Positions 17,501-27,072 of a stretch of 64,000 nucleotides of DNA are shown here, in pieces (the stretch's first letter is position 1; each line of letters begins with the position of its first letter). The position numbers and the translations under genes were made by a program. The DNA is from Providencia stuartii (lineage in GTDB: Bacteria > Pseudomonadota > Gammaproteobacteria > Enterobacterales > Enterobacteriaceae): NCBI RefSeq assembly GCF_029277985.1, contig NZ_CP119546.1, positions 992,001 through 1,056,000 on the forward strand. The letters are read 5' to 3'. Below the pieces are notes generated by a model, which worked only from the letters and a program-made list of their open reading frames with translations, ran no database searches and was not told the origin of the DNA.

Positions 17501-19055
17501 GAAGTTAAAAAATAAAGATGAAAGCATGAAAACAAAACAAGAAGTCATGCTCTGTGAGATTTGGGAAGGATTGTTAAATAAAAAAATAGAAAATAAAAAT
17601 GATAGTTTCTTTTCACTTGGTGGAGATTCGTTATTATTAATAAGTCTTTCAACAGAAATATTTAATCACTTCTCTGTCCAAATACCTTTCGCTAAATTAT
17701 TAATGAACCTAAAAATAGATGAACAAATTCATTTAATCAAAGAATTGCAAAGCAAAACGAATGATAAAAATAAAATAGCACATATAGATTTAAGTGAATA
17801 TCCATTACTTCCCAACCAAGAAGACATATGGTTGGCAGAAAAATTGTCATCGGGAAAAATCAAGTTCAGAATTGTTTTTGGGTTAAAATCTAATAAAAAA
17901 CTAGAAGAAAATAAACTTAAAAATGCGTTAGAATACTTAAGAAGTCATCATATTGCGCTTTCACTACTCTTTTCTCTAACGTCTAAGGGATTGAGCCAAT
18001 ATGTTGATAAAAACAAACCTTTACCAATTTATTATGAGAAGGTTATTGATGAATCATCTTTAATAAGTAAAATTCGAGAAATTGAAAATAGTGAATTCGA
18101 TTTGTTTAATGAATATGCTTGGCGAGTACACCTGATTCCTTTATCTAATGGAAAACAAATTTATCTTTTTAATTTCCATCATATTATTTTTGATGGATGG
18201 TCTGTAAAACTGTTTTTTAATCAACTTGAAAATGTCTACAATAATATTAACAAAGTGATAAAGCTTGATATAAATTATGTTGATTACGTTTATTGGAAGA
18301 AAAATAAGCTATTAAAAGAAGAGAATGAAAATATTAAATATTGGGAAGGTGTCATTAAGGATGGTGTGCACTTAATTGAGGTGAACAATCAGGATAAACC
18401 TGAGTCAATGATAGAGGAATCAACAATACCCAAAGATATTTCTGAGTTATTAAATAAGTTTTGCCACCAGAAAAATACGACTCCATTTATTGTGTTATTT
18501 AGTATCTTTCAATTAACTCTTGCTAGCATATACCAAAAAGAAAATTTCTTTGTAGGCATTTCTGATTCGGGAAGAGACCATCCGGATACAGAGTCTATGT
18601 TAGGACTTTTTATACATAATCCTATATTTAAAGTGAGTGGAGTCTCAAGAATATCCCTTAATGATATGGTTAAAAAAGTACAAGAAGACTATTCAGATGT
18701 CATTAAGTATCCAATGCCATCACTTTCTAAGATTATAAAAACATTAGGGGGGATAGGAAGAAGAAATGGATTCAATGATTTCTGTCAAGCATGCTTTATC
18801 ATGCAACCAAATTATAGTGACGAACTATTTTTTGGTGATGCTAAAATGGAAAAACTAAATATCGTGAGTAATGAAGTAAGATTAATTTATGAAATGTCGT
18901 GTTGGCAGGGTAAAAGCAATGAACTTACTGTAATGTTAAATTACGATAAAACAAAATCAACCTCCCATGAAGCAAAAAAATTATTAGCTACCTATGTATT
19001 AAATATCCAAAAGCTACTTGTAAATCCTGATAGTACTACTGTGTGGATTAAATAA
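14559..19055 (+). CDS. NRPS1: cyclisation-like/condensation - A - T - C
   Basis: Cytosolic megasynthase of 1498 residues. Domain 1 (about 1-440) begins FPMSDMQTAYWMS like heterocyclisation (Cy) domains and has N139, D144 and S147 where Cy domains have DxxxxDxxS, so the first Asp is Asn. The A domain (about 460-985) has YIMYTSGTTGVPKG and ends with NQKVDYQ. My hand-read code is D-M-F-V-I-G-V-M-W-K; the LHHDMSVFD segment resembles Cys/Ser/Thr-type A domains of yersiniabactin-like synthetases, but the substrate is uncertain. The T domain has LGGDSL with Ser near 1024. The final C domain (about 1075-1498) has HHIIFDG and ends the protein, so its partner T domain is the N-terminus of the next gene. 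The layout mirrors HMWP2 (Irp2) without its aryl carrier. A good AAGG Shine-Dalgarno is present. Confidence 0.9.
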   Translation: MDYRSDSRDTFPMSDMQTAYWMSITDYTQKNNSRIQYYCEYNLTELNLEKFKQSWDKVLERHDMLSAVALNNGQQTIIKYPKEIHYIDIRDLKKDEKINYYISLRNEVSHKKFNCCEGPQYNIYLIEDDEFTKFILHLNMWAIDAYSVNIILSDLARFYFSEENMANISYNYKSYLQDFYSKKEDVVDNEILDYWYSRLGHTSFPPNLPIKTIQNNKGQINNFSQLEKKLSNKDVDILKKRARELNTNIDILLLSIFCEVINYWNDSNKFCINIPTFSRPFYNKEINDIAGEFSSYLILNLDLPTGTAFKDRVNYIHKQYIDDLNFSQVSSNKILRHISQRNNQSSINIYPVVFTLSHGLDKLRDDIKYKLFGDLKYDISHTPNVKLDCRHEFYQGALTIKWDYDKNHYADNCIESMFEIFINLVTAIISDTYEEYIHKENVVGLPIKQKEKRYEINNNRVGYSSNSIFRQFSEMMESSSCQDEDALICETKKITYQEMYKQVCVLGGHLSKLINQNKNSKKIIAILLPKSCEQIICVWGILASGCTYLPLDLEQPKSRVFDILEDAKPDLIIINNETEDLISQSINIKTFNIEKNKMVIESEYIPLAGTLPGYSVSEEDLIYIMYTSGTTGVPKGVMVNNKGVNNAIDYSIKKLINFSERPIVLGVSALHHDMSVFDTLATFIQKGVLILPKENKRKDPEEWSNIIKKYNVNYIVSVPAIIDMLFTWCEFKGYTLDSIKNIIMGGDWIPTNILKRIEKYCSTNVVAYSVGGPTETTMWNITNRIKDEESWLSVPYGYPIQNCSYYILNEQLIEVPDWVIGEMYCGGVSLAQGYMNDPKRTAEKFIIHPITKERLYNTGDLGLYHPDGRIEFIGRKDGQVKIKGVRVECGEVQKKLEEFIEVSRAIVYLYKGSLTAALVLRPNIPKINDNELYQRSKEVLPVSMLPSLWIQLYELPLTKNQKVDYQKLTLITEDYLKSAKGKLKNKDESMKTKQEVMLCEIWEGLLNKKIENKNDSFFSLGGDSLLLISLSTEIFNHFSVQIPFAKLLMNLKIDEQIHLIKELQSKTNDKNKIAHIDLSEYPLLPNQEDIWLAEKLSSGKIKFRIVFGLKSNKKLEENKLKNALEYLRSHHIALSLLFSLTSKGLSQYVDKNKPLPIYYEKVIDESSLISKIREIENSEFDLFNEYAWRVHLIPLSNGKQIYLFNFHHIIFDGWSVKLFFNQLENVYNNINKVIKLDINYVDYVYWKKNKLLKEENENIKYWEGVIKDGVHLIEVNNQDKPESMIEESTIPKDISELLNKFCHQKNTTPFIVLFSIFQLTLASIYQKENFFVGISDSGRDHPDTESMLGLFIHNPIFKVSGVSRISLNDMVKKVQEDYSDVIKYPMPSLSKIIKTLGGIGRRNGFNDFCQACFIMQPNYSDELFFGDAKMEKLNIVSNEVRLIYEMSCWQGKSNELTVMLNYDKTKSTSHEAKKLLATYVLNIQKLLVNPDSTTVWIK

Positions 19056-19100
19056 ATATTAACTCATCAAATTGTGTTACTCCATAAAGGGGATAAACGG

Positions 19101-22100
19101 ATGTCATACTTATATACTAAAACAGAAAAAATAATATCAGAATTGTGGGAAGAATTAGAGGTAGCGAATAATGATAGAGAAAACAACTTTTTTGCCAGCG
19201 GTGGTGATTCAATTTCACTCATCAGATTAAGCATTCTCATAAAAGAGAGATTTGGTGTTGATGTTGGAATTAGTGAGTTATTACAGTATCCATTATTGCA
19301 TGATATGGCTAATTATATAGATTCACAGATAAAAACAATTATACCCGAATGTCATAAGCAAATATTCAATAAAGATTCTGTAATACCATTAAGCTCATCA
19401 CAAAGAGGTATTTGGTACCAAATGGAATTAGATTCAGAGAAAGAAAATAAACATTTTAATATTCCATTAGTGTTTAGAGTTTTAGGAAGAGTAGACATCA
19501 CTAGATTGAACTATAGCTTTAAAGAAATAATTAAAAGGCATAGAGTAATAAACTCATCTATTAGCGATACTAATGGCTATCCAGGTATCTTACTGAAAGA
19601 GAATGAGATAAAAATAAGCGTTATTGATGTTTCCGAACTTAGCAATAATGAAAAAGAAGAAAAGTTCAGTGAAATAAAATTCAAAGAACAAAATAAAGTC
19701 ATAGACATAAAATCTGGTCCTCTATTTTTTGTGTCAATAATAAAGTATTCTGAAGAACTTTATTATATGTTTATAACAAGCCATCATATGATATTTGATG
19801 GTGTTTCATATGATATTTTATTAAAAGAATTAATTGAGATTTATCAAGGAAATCAATTAGAAGATCTAAAGTTAGATTATTTAGACTATGCTATCTGGGA
19901 AAATAGTGATGAATATCAATCTTACTTAGAGGATGGATTAACTTACTGGCAGTTAAGACTTGATAGCTTTAGGCCAATGGAGTTACCATATAAATATATA
20001 ACATCATCAACTGAAAAAGATAATTCATCACTATTTTTTGACTTAACGGCTGAGCAAGTGAGTGAATTAAACGTGTTAGCTAGAAAGCATAACACAACAT
20101 TATATACAGTATTTGTAGTCGTATTGCAGATTGTTTTAAATGAATTTAAAACAACAGGTGATATCGCTTTTGGTACCTATGTTTCCAATCGTCATTTAGC
20201 TGAATTTAACAGTGTCATTGGTAACTTTGTAAATCCTTTATTATTAAGATTTGATTATAATGAAGAACACACTATCTCTAATGCGTTAAGAGCAACTCAT
20301 GATCAAATAACACAGGACTTTATCAGACAACATATTCCATTTGAATCAATAGTGAAAAAAATGAATCCTGACAGAAAAAAAGGTGAACACTCACTATTTG
20401 AGTTTACTTTTATTTATAATAATTCTATTTTTGAAGGTAAATATGAAAATGAATACTTATCAATTGAGTCTTGTAACCATCAACTTGAAGAGCTTGAAAC
20501 GAATAGAACAGATATCGAGTTTTGGGTAAGGCCCAACTTAAAATCTGGAGGCTTTCAGTGTGAATTAAATATACAGGTTAATAAAGTTAATAAACGATTT
20601 GCAAAAATACTCTTAGAGAGTATAAATCATATTTTAATTAATTTTATAGAGCAACACAGTGACACTACTTTAAATGAGTTAGCACTTTTTCCTAGCTCAT
20701 ATGAATATTCTGAATTACATAGTTCTGCCTATGAATTTAATAACTATCCATTAACTCAGTTAATTAGAGATAATGCAAGTAAAAGCCCCAACAAGATAGC
20801 TATTGTTGATGGTGATATCGAGTATAGTTACGCTTACCTTGAGGAGAAAAGTAATTGTATTGCGAGAGGTTTAAATGAATTGAAATCTACGCCTTCTCCT
20901 ATCATTGGTGTACTTTTACCTTATGGGATAGATTTGGTCATCAGTTGTTTATCGATATTAAAATGTGGTGGTATTATATTTTTATTAGATATTAATGAAT
21001 CGTCGGAGAGAATTGAAAGTATATTAGATGAATCTGAGTGTAAATTTATTATTACCAATAGTGATTTATTAGACGATATTAATAATGATACGCCTTGCTT
21101 ATTAATCAATGAGTTGCTTTCAAATTGTAATAGAAATGCAGAAGAAGCCTTTAATATTAAAGAAACATTGGTTACATATATGATACATACATCAGGCTCT
21201 TCAGGTAACGCTAAATTATTATTAAACAAACGATATGGTTTGCTTAATAGAATATATTGGTTTAATGAACTTAACCCATTTTATGATGATGATAAGTTTT
21301 TATTGAAAACATCGGTTAGTTTCGTTGATTTTTATGCTGAACTCTTTTTGCCTTTAGTCTTGGGGAAAATTCTATATATTGCTAATGATGATATAAGAAG
21401 ACACCCAGAAGATTTAATTGCTTATATCATTAAGAATAACATTAATAATATTACATTAACGCCGTCAGTTATTTTGGAAATGTATAGAGTACTGCAAGAA
21501 AACAATATTTATATAATGGCAATAAGGAAACTTATTTCTAGTGGTGAAGTACTTAGCTTAAATGTTGTAAATAAAATTAAAAAATACATTCCTAAAGCTA
21601 AGGTTTTTAATATATACGGTTCTTCAGAAATGAGTGCCGATTTAACCTGCTATAATGTTATTGAGAATGAAAAAAATGAAATTATTCCGGCAGGTAAGCT
21701 TGTTTTTAATAGTAAAGCTATGATTGTTAATAAAAAAGAAAAGCCTATAGCTAAAGGGTTAGTTGGAGAATTGTGGGTAACAGGCAGTATTTTATGTGAC
21801 GGATACTTAAAAGCTAATGCTAAACAAAGAGATAATTTTTTTTATAACAATGATGAGTTATGGTATAAAACGGGGGATTACGCATATTTGAATAGTAAAA
21901 ATGAACTCGTTATTATAGGCCGCAAAGATGATAGGAAGAAAGTTCGTGGTATTTTGATTGATTTGAAAGAAATTGATCGTGTTCTATTATCATGTGATGG
22001 TGTTAGGCAATGTTTATCTTCAATAGTAACAGATTCTAACGATGAAAAAATATTAGCTGTTTTACTGGAATTATCAGATGGACGGGATAAAGAATATGTT

Positions 22101-25100
22101 TACGCTCAATTAAATAAAAAACTACCAAAAACACATATTCCTAGTTTAATGGTATCAATAAATAAAATTCCCACTTTACTAGGCGGCAAGATAGATAAAA
22201 TAGCATGTACTACAATATTACAAGATTCACGTTACAAAAATGAGTTAACAGCAAAAGATATTATTCCTGAAACTCTAATAGAACAAGAATTAGAGCAGAT
22301 ATGGAAATCGCTATTAGGATTTGATGGCAGAATAAGTATAGATCAGAACTTTTTTAGATTAGGCGGTCATTCATTATTAGCAAGTAGATTGTTAAGTATT
22401 GTTAGAACAAAATTCAGTATAGATATAAATTTATCAGATATATTTGATTTTCCGACAATAAAAGGGATAGCAAGCTTAATATCTGAAAGCGAAAAGGATA
22501 GTGTCAATATCGATAAGATTCACTCTGAAAATAATCTATATGACTTATCATTTAATCAGCAAAGGCTATTCTACTTGCAAAGTATAGAACCTAAATCTAT
22601 TAGCTATAATATGACTTTTTCATTAACTATGATAGGTCATGTTGATTTATCAAAATTGACTTTCTCATTAAATGAGCTAATTAATAGGCACGATGCGTTG
22701 AGAAGTCGTTTTATTGAAGTTGTTGATGATAAAGGTATTAGTGAATTTAAAGTTTTCGTTAATGACTCTGGATATATTTTTCCTATTTATAAAGTTGTAG
22801 GACAGCGTGATTTTGAGCAGGCAATAAAAGATGAACTGTATGAACAGCATCATATTCCTTTTGATTTATCACAATCACCATTAATGCGAGTCACGTTAAT
22901 AGACACTAAACAGGAAAAAAGTGCAATTGTCATTTGTATGCACCATATTATAGCAGATGGATGGTCTATCGCTATTTTGTTTAAGGAGCTAAGTGAGTTA
23001 TATAATGGAAAAATCTTAAAATCATTACCTTACCGTCATGTTGATTATGCTAATTGGTTAAATAATAGGATTAGCGAGGATAGTCGAAAATCAACTTTAA
23101 AAAAATTCTGGAAAAATTACCTTCAGAATGATAAAGGCGGCAAGCTTTTTAATAAAGATATAAGTAGTGACCGTAATATCTCTAAAGTAGTTAGAAGACG
23201 TTGTTCATTAAATATTAATGAAATAATAGATTCGAATTATAAAAATTTAAATATTGATCCTTATGATATTATACTGACGACTTTTGCTTGTGTACTGGCA
23301 GTCTGGAAAAACGTTAATCATTATTTTATTGGTACGGTTTCCGCTGGGCGACACCTACATTCAGAAAGCGAAAATATTCTTGGTTTTTTAGCTAATACTA
23401 TTCCAGTTAAAATTGATATAGATCCGAATCTAGGATTTAATGAGATATTATTATCTTTAGTCTCTGAAAGAAGAAACTTATTAAAGTATCAAGATCTACC
23501 TTTTGATGAAATTGTGAATAGTGCAAGCACAAGAAAAATGGGAGATGGAATATCTTCTTTAATGCAAGTTATGTGTGTTCACCAAAATATAGATTATAGG
23601 GATTTAGATATACAAGGTGTTGATACTCATGTTGAAGCTTATTTAGGTGAAAGTGAAGCTAAGTTTGAATTGGTTTTACAAACAGCTCAGATAGATAGTC
23701 GCACTTTAGATATTCTTGTCGAATATAATGATTCATTTTTTAAAGAATCTGAACTCGTTAAGCTAATTGATATGTTGTTAATGTTACTGAATAGCATTTC
23801 TAAAAATGAAAAATTGATAGATATTAAATTAAATAAAAGAAATGCAGCATATCAAAAGACAGGGGATATTGATATACCTAAATGCTTTCCTAAAACATTA
23901 CCGGAATTTCTCAAATTAACGGCTAAAAATCACTCAACAAACGGAATTACTATTATTGATGACTACGGCACGACTTTTATATCGTACAATGAATTATATG
24001 AAAAAAGTTTTCAGTTTGCTAAAAAACTAAATAATTCAGGACTTAAAAGTGGTGATGTGATTATTTTAATACCTGAAAAATATAATGAATATTTTTGCTT
24101 ATTGTGGGGAGCTATATTAGCTAGAGTTATTCCTATCACGGTTGCTAAACCACTTGATTTTGAAAGTGATGATAATTGCTATAAATTAATAGATGCTTGT
24201 AGACTATTTGATTACTCGCCGATAGTCACTAATGGTGAATTGGTGAGTGAAATGACAACGCTATGCCAAAGACATAAGAAGATTAAATTTTTAAATATTC
24301 AGTTATCTGCTCAGAATAAAGATTTTAAATTAATAGAACCATTACCTGAAGATACAGCATTCTATCAACTGACGTCTGGGAGCACCGGAAAATCTAAAGC
24401 GATTAATCAACGTCATGAAGCGTTAGCTTCATACGTATTTTTAAGTGGCCATGCTCGTGACTACAATGAGAAGAATATTTTATTAAACTGGCTACCAATG
24501 GATCATATCGGTCCTCTTTGGTTATATCATATGAGAGCCGTTTGCGTTGGTAGCAACCAAATCCATATCTCAACGCCACTAATCCTAGAAAAACCATTGT
24601 TATGGTTAGAATTGATATCAAAATATCAAGTGACTCATAGCTGGGCACCGAATTTTGCATATAAGCTCGTTATAAATGAGATGAATAAATCTTTTGATTC
24701 TAATTTATCTATTGATCTTTCTAGTTTGAAGGAGCTAGTCACTGGGGGGGAAATGGTTTCTGGGCTAACACTGAAAAGTTTTAGTCAATTGCTTAAGCCA
24801 TTGGGATTAAATTCAGGTGTGTTAACTCCAAGCTTCGGGATGGCTGAAAGTTGTACATGTATTACGTATGGACATGAAGATGATCCTGAAATATCAATTA
24901 ACTGTCTCAATTTTAATGAGCAGCATAGTATTCAGGCTGGCTCAAGCTTATTTACATCTTTGGGAAAGGTCATTCCGGGCGTAGAAATAAGAATTGTTGA
25001 TGATACAAATAGTGTATTAGAGGAATTTCAGGTAGGCCATTACCAAATCAGAGGCCCAAATGTGACGAATGGTTATTATAAGCAGAAAGATTTAAACAAC

Positions 25101-26987
25101 TCTGTATTTACTGAAGATGGTTGGTTTGATAGCGGTGATAATGGCTTTATTGCAAACGGTAATTTGTATCTTGTTGGGCGAACAAAAGAAATGTTAATAG
25201 CTAATGGTAAAAATTATTTTTGCCACGAGATTGAAGAACAGTTGGAGCAAATAAAAGGAATTGAAAGTACTTATATTGCAGCATTTAGCATAAAAAAAGA
25301 TGATCAAGAAGAGATAGTTGTCTGTTATGTTCCTAATGGCCGAGTGGCAGTAGATGTCATTAATACTGAAATCTCACAGTTATTATTTAAGAGTATAGGA
25401 TTATATATCAACAAAATTATACCTCTTCAGAAGCGTTTCTTTCTGAAAACAACAAGTGGAAAGATTCAAAGAGCCAAAATGGCTCAAAAATATGTTGATG
25501 GCGAGCTAACAGCAATTACTCAATCTAATTCTGATAGGCTAAATCTAATTAATTTAGATTGGGTTGTCACTGAGCATACAGAAAATCTACAGAATATGAA
25601 ATGGTTATCGGTAGGTGATGCTATTGATACACATAAAAATATTAAGAATATACCTTTGAGTGAATTGCAAAAATCATTAGAAACGAATAGTTATAACGGT
25701 ATTATATTTGGAAGAACTATATGTGAAAATGAAGGTGACTTACTTGAATTTATTGATTTAATTATTAATGAAAATACGCTAAAAGATATCACTCTATGTT
25801 GTGTTACTGATAACGAGCAAATGGCAGGGTTAATCTACGGTTTATTAACGAGTATATCGTCTGAGAGTTCACTAAAACATAATATTGTAATACAAAAAAA
25901 ATCTTCATTAGATTTGATTTTTCCTAAAAACTTAGATTCTGGTTGGTATAAGCAAAGGCATCAATATCAGTTAGAAAAGTTAACTGATATTAATGTTGGG
26001 AATATCAGAAATATATCAAATATAAAAAATACTGAACCTGATGATTATGTGGTAATCACAGGCGCAGGTGGCGCTATTGCTCAGTTAATTATAAAAGAGA
26101 TAATGCCTCTGTATAAGAATATAATCCTTATCGGCAGAAGTGATGAACCTGAGTACGTAATTAAGAATAGAGATAAATTAACTTGGATTAAAACAGATTG
26201 TAGTGATTTGAAAAGTTTAATAGTAACATTTAAATCTTTTTTACATAAAAAGCCACCTAAATATGTATATCACTTAGCCGGTATTTTTGAACCTTCTTTT
26301 TTAAAAGAGATTTCTGTAGAAAAGCTTAATAAATCAAGAATACCTAAGGTGTTTGCAATAGAAAATCTACGCAAAACAATGTCTATTTTGTATCCCACGT
26401 CTTGTAAAAATATACAGTTTAAACTTTTTGGCTCAGTGGCGGTATTCAAAAGCTCTCCAATGCTAGGACCTTATATTGCTGCTAATAGCGAGTTATTAGG
26501 GTATGCCCAAGATAAAAGAAATAATGGTTATTCTATGTCATGGATTGGTTGGAGTGCTTGGGAAGGGATAGGAATGGGGAAAGGACAAGATAGAGACCTT
26601 TTACATGAAATAGGCCTACAGTTAGTTGATAAAACAGAGGGAATTAATGTATTAATGTCAATTAAAGATCAAAATAAAGATTTTTTAATTGGCATAAGTA
26701 ATAGATCTAGTTTAGAAGAGGTAGCCATTAGTCCTTCAGTTAATGAAGAGAGAAGTATCGACAATACTTTGGCTAGTTTAATAAAGTCTATTCTATCTAT
26801 AGATGATGTTAACTTTAATGATAATTTCTTTGAGTTGGGGCTAACCTCAATCGATCTAACAAGACTTCATCGCTCTATAAATAACACTCTTAATATCAAT
26901 ATTAGCTTAGTTGATATATTACAGTTTTCAACTCTCCGTAAACTTTCAACGCATATTATCCAATTAATAGCTGAAAATGATGAATAA
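19101..26987 (+). CDS. NRPS2: T - C - A (beta-alanine-like) - T - C - acyl ligase - KR - T
   Basis: A 2628-residue megasynthase. ATG 19101 has AAAGGGGAT in front; an upstream in-frame GTG at 19074 lacks this. Domains by eye: T (about 5-85, SGGDSIS); C (about 95-525, HHMIFDG); A (about 550-1030, MIHTSGSSGN) with hand-read code V-D-A-T-I-S-I-A-D-K; T (LGGHSLL, Ser near 1089); C (HHIIADG near 1280); an acyl-adenylating ligase (about 1592-2120, LTSGSTGKSK, WLPMDHIGPLW); a ketoreductase with structural and catalytic halves (TGAGGAIAQ near 2319, YIAAN near 2457); and T (LGLTSID near 2580). The first T lacks its own A domain and is probably served by NRPS1. No frameshift is seen. It lies 46 bp after NRPS1 and is AT-rich like its neighbours. 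Confidence 0.9.
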   Translation: MSYLYTKTEKIISELWEELEVANNDRENNFFASGGDSISLIRLSILIKERFGVDVGISELLQYPLLHDMANYIDSQIKTIIPECHKQIFNKDSVIPLSSSQRGIWYQMELDSEKENKHFNIPLVFRVLGRVDITRLNYSFKEIIKRHRVINSSISDTNGYPGILLKENEIKISVIDVSELSNNEKEEKFSEIKFKEQNKVIDIKSGPLFFVSIIKYSEELYYMFITSHHMIFDGVSYDILLKELIEIYQGNQLEDLKLDYLDYAIWENSDEYQSYLEDGLTYWQLRLDSFRPMELPYKYITSSTEKDNSSLFFDLTAEQVSELNVLARKHNTTLYTVFVVVLQIVLNEFKTTGDIAFGTYVSNRHLAEFNSVIGNFVNPLLLRFDYNEEHTISNALRATHDQITQDFIRQHIPFESIVKKMNPDRKKGEHSLFEFTFIYNNSIFEGKYENEYLSIESCNHQLEELETNRTDIEFWVRPNLKSGGFQCELNIQVNKVNKRFAKILLESINHILINFIEQHSDTTLNELALFPSSYEYSELHSSAYEFNNYPLTQLIRDNASKSPNKIAIVDGDIEYSYAYLEEKSNCIARGLNELKSTPSPIIGVLLPYGIDLVISCLSILKCGGIIFLLDINESSERIESILDESECKFIITNSDLLDDINNDTPCLLINELLSNCNRNAEEAFNIKETLVTYMIHTSGSSGNAKLLLNKRYGLLNRIYWFNELNPFYDDDKFLLKTSVSFVDFYAELFLPLVLGKILYIANDDIRRHPEDLIAYIIKNNINNITLTPSVILEMYRVLQENNIYIMAIRKLISSGEVLSLNVVNKIKKYIPKAKVFNIYGSSEMSADLTCYNVIENEKNEIIPAGKLVFNSKAMIVNKKEKPIAKGLVGELWVTGSILCDGYLKANAKQRDNFFYNNDELWYKTGDYAYLNSKNELVIIGRKDDRKKVRGILIDLKEIDRVLLSCDGVRQCLSSIVTDSNDEKILAVLLELSDGRDKEYVYAQLNKKLPKTHIPSLMVSINKIPTLLGGKIDKIACTTILQDSRYKNELTAKDIIPETLIEQELEQIWKSLLGFDGRISIDQNFFRLGGHSLLASRLLSIVRTKFSIDINLSDIFDFPTIKGIASLISESEKDSVNIDKIHSENNLYDLSFNQQRLFYLQSIEPKSISYNMTFSLTMIGHVDLSKLTFSLNELINRHDALRSRFIEVVDDKGISEFKVFVNDSGYIFPIYKVVGQRDFEQAIKDELYEQHHIPFDLSQSPLMRVTLIDTKQEKSAIVICMHHIIADGWSIAILFKELSELYNGKILKSLPYRHVDYANWLNNRISEDSRKSTLKKFWKNYLQNDKGGKLFNKDISSDRNISKVVRRRCSLNINEIIDSNYKNLNIDPYDIILTTFACVLAVWKNVNHYFIGTVSAGRHLHSESENILGFLANTIPVKIDIDPNLGFNEILLSLVSERRNLLKYQDLPFDEIVNSASTRKMGDGISSLMQVMCVHQNIDYRDLDIQGVDTHVEAYLGESEAKFELVLQTAQIDSRTLDILVEYNDSFFKESELVKLIDMLLMLLNSISKNEKLIDIKLNKRNAAYQKTGDIDIPKCFPKTLPEFLKLTAKNHSTNGITIIDDYGTTFISYNELYEKSFQFAKKLNNSGLKSGDVIILIPEKYNEYFCLLWGAILARVIPITVAKPLDFESDDNCYKLIDACRLFDYSPIVTNGELVSEMTTLCQRHKKIKFLNIQLSAQNKDFKLIEPLPEDTAFYQLTSGSTGKSKAINQRHEALASYVFLSGHARDYNEKNILLNWLPMDHIGPLWLYHMRAVCVGSNQIHISTPLILEKPLLWLELISKYQVTHSWAPNFAYKLVINEMNKSFDSNLSIDLSSLKELVTGGEMVSGLTLKSFSQLLKPLGLNSGVLTPSFGMAESCTCITYGHEDDPEISINCLNFNEQHSIQAGSSLFTSLGKVIPGVEIRIVDDTNSVLEEFQVGHYQIRGPNVTNGYYKQKDLNNSVFTEDGWFDSGDNGFIANGNLYLVGRTKEMLIANGKNYFCHEIEEQLEQIKGIESTYIAAFSIKKDDQEEIVVCYVPNGRVAVDVINTEISQLLFKSIGLYINKIIPLQKRFFLKTTSGKIQRAKMAQKYVDGELTAITQSNSDRLNLINLDWVVTEHTENLQNMKWLSVGDAIDTHKNIKNIPLSELQKSLETNSYNGIIFGRTICENEGDLLEFIDLIINENTLKDITLCCVTDNEQMAGLIYGLLTSISSESSLKHNIVIQKKSSLDLIFPKNLDSGWYKQRHQYQLEKLTDINVGNIRNISNIKNTEPDDYVVITGAGGAIAQLIIKEIMPLYKNIILIGRSDEPEYVIKNRDKLTWIKTDCSDLKSLIVTFKSFLHKKPPKYVYHLAGIFEPSFLKEISVEKLNKSRIPKVFAIENLRKTMSILYPTSCKNIQFKLFGSVAVFKSSPMLGPYIAANSELLGYAQDKRNNGYSMSWIGWSAWEGIGMGKGQDRDLLHEIGLQLVDKTEGINVLMSIKDQNKDFLIGISNRSSLEEVAISPSVNEERSIDNTLASLIKSILSIDDVNFNDNFFELGLTSIDLTRLHRSINNTLNINISLVDILQFSTLRKLSTHIIQLIAENDE

Positions 26988-27072
26988 ATAAATCTTGTTT
27001 AAGTTAATACATGATTAATTTAAATGATAATGCAATGAATCGTTTATGCGTAATAATTATTGAGGAAAAAAG

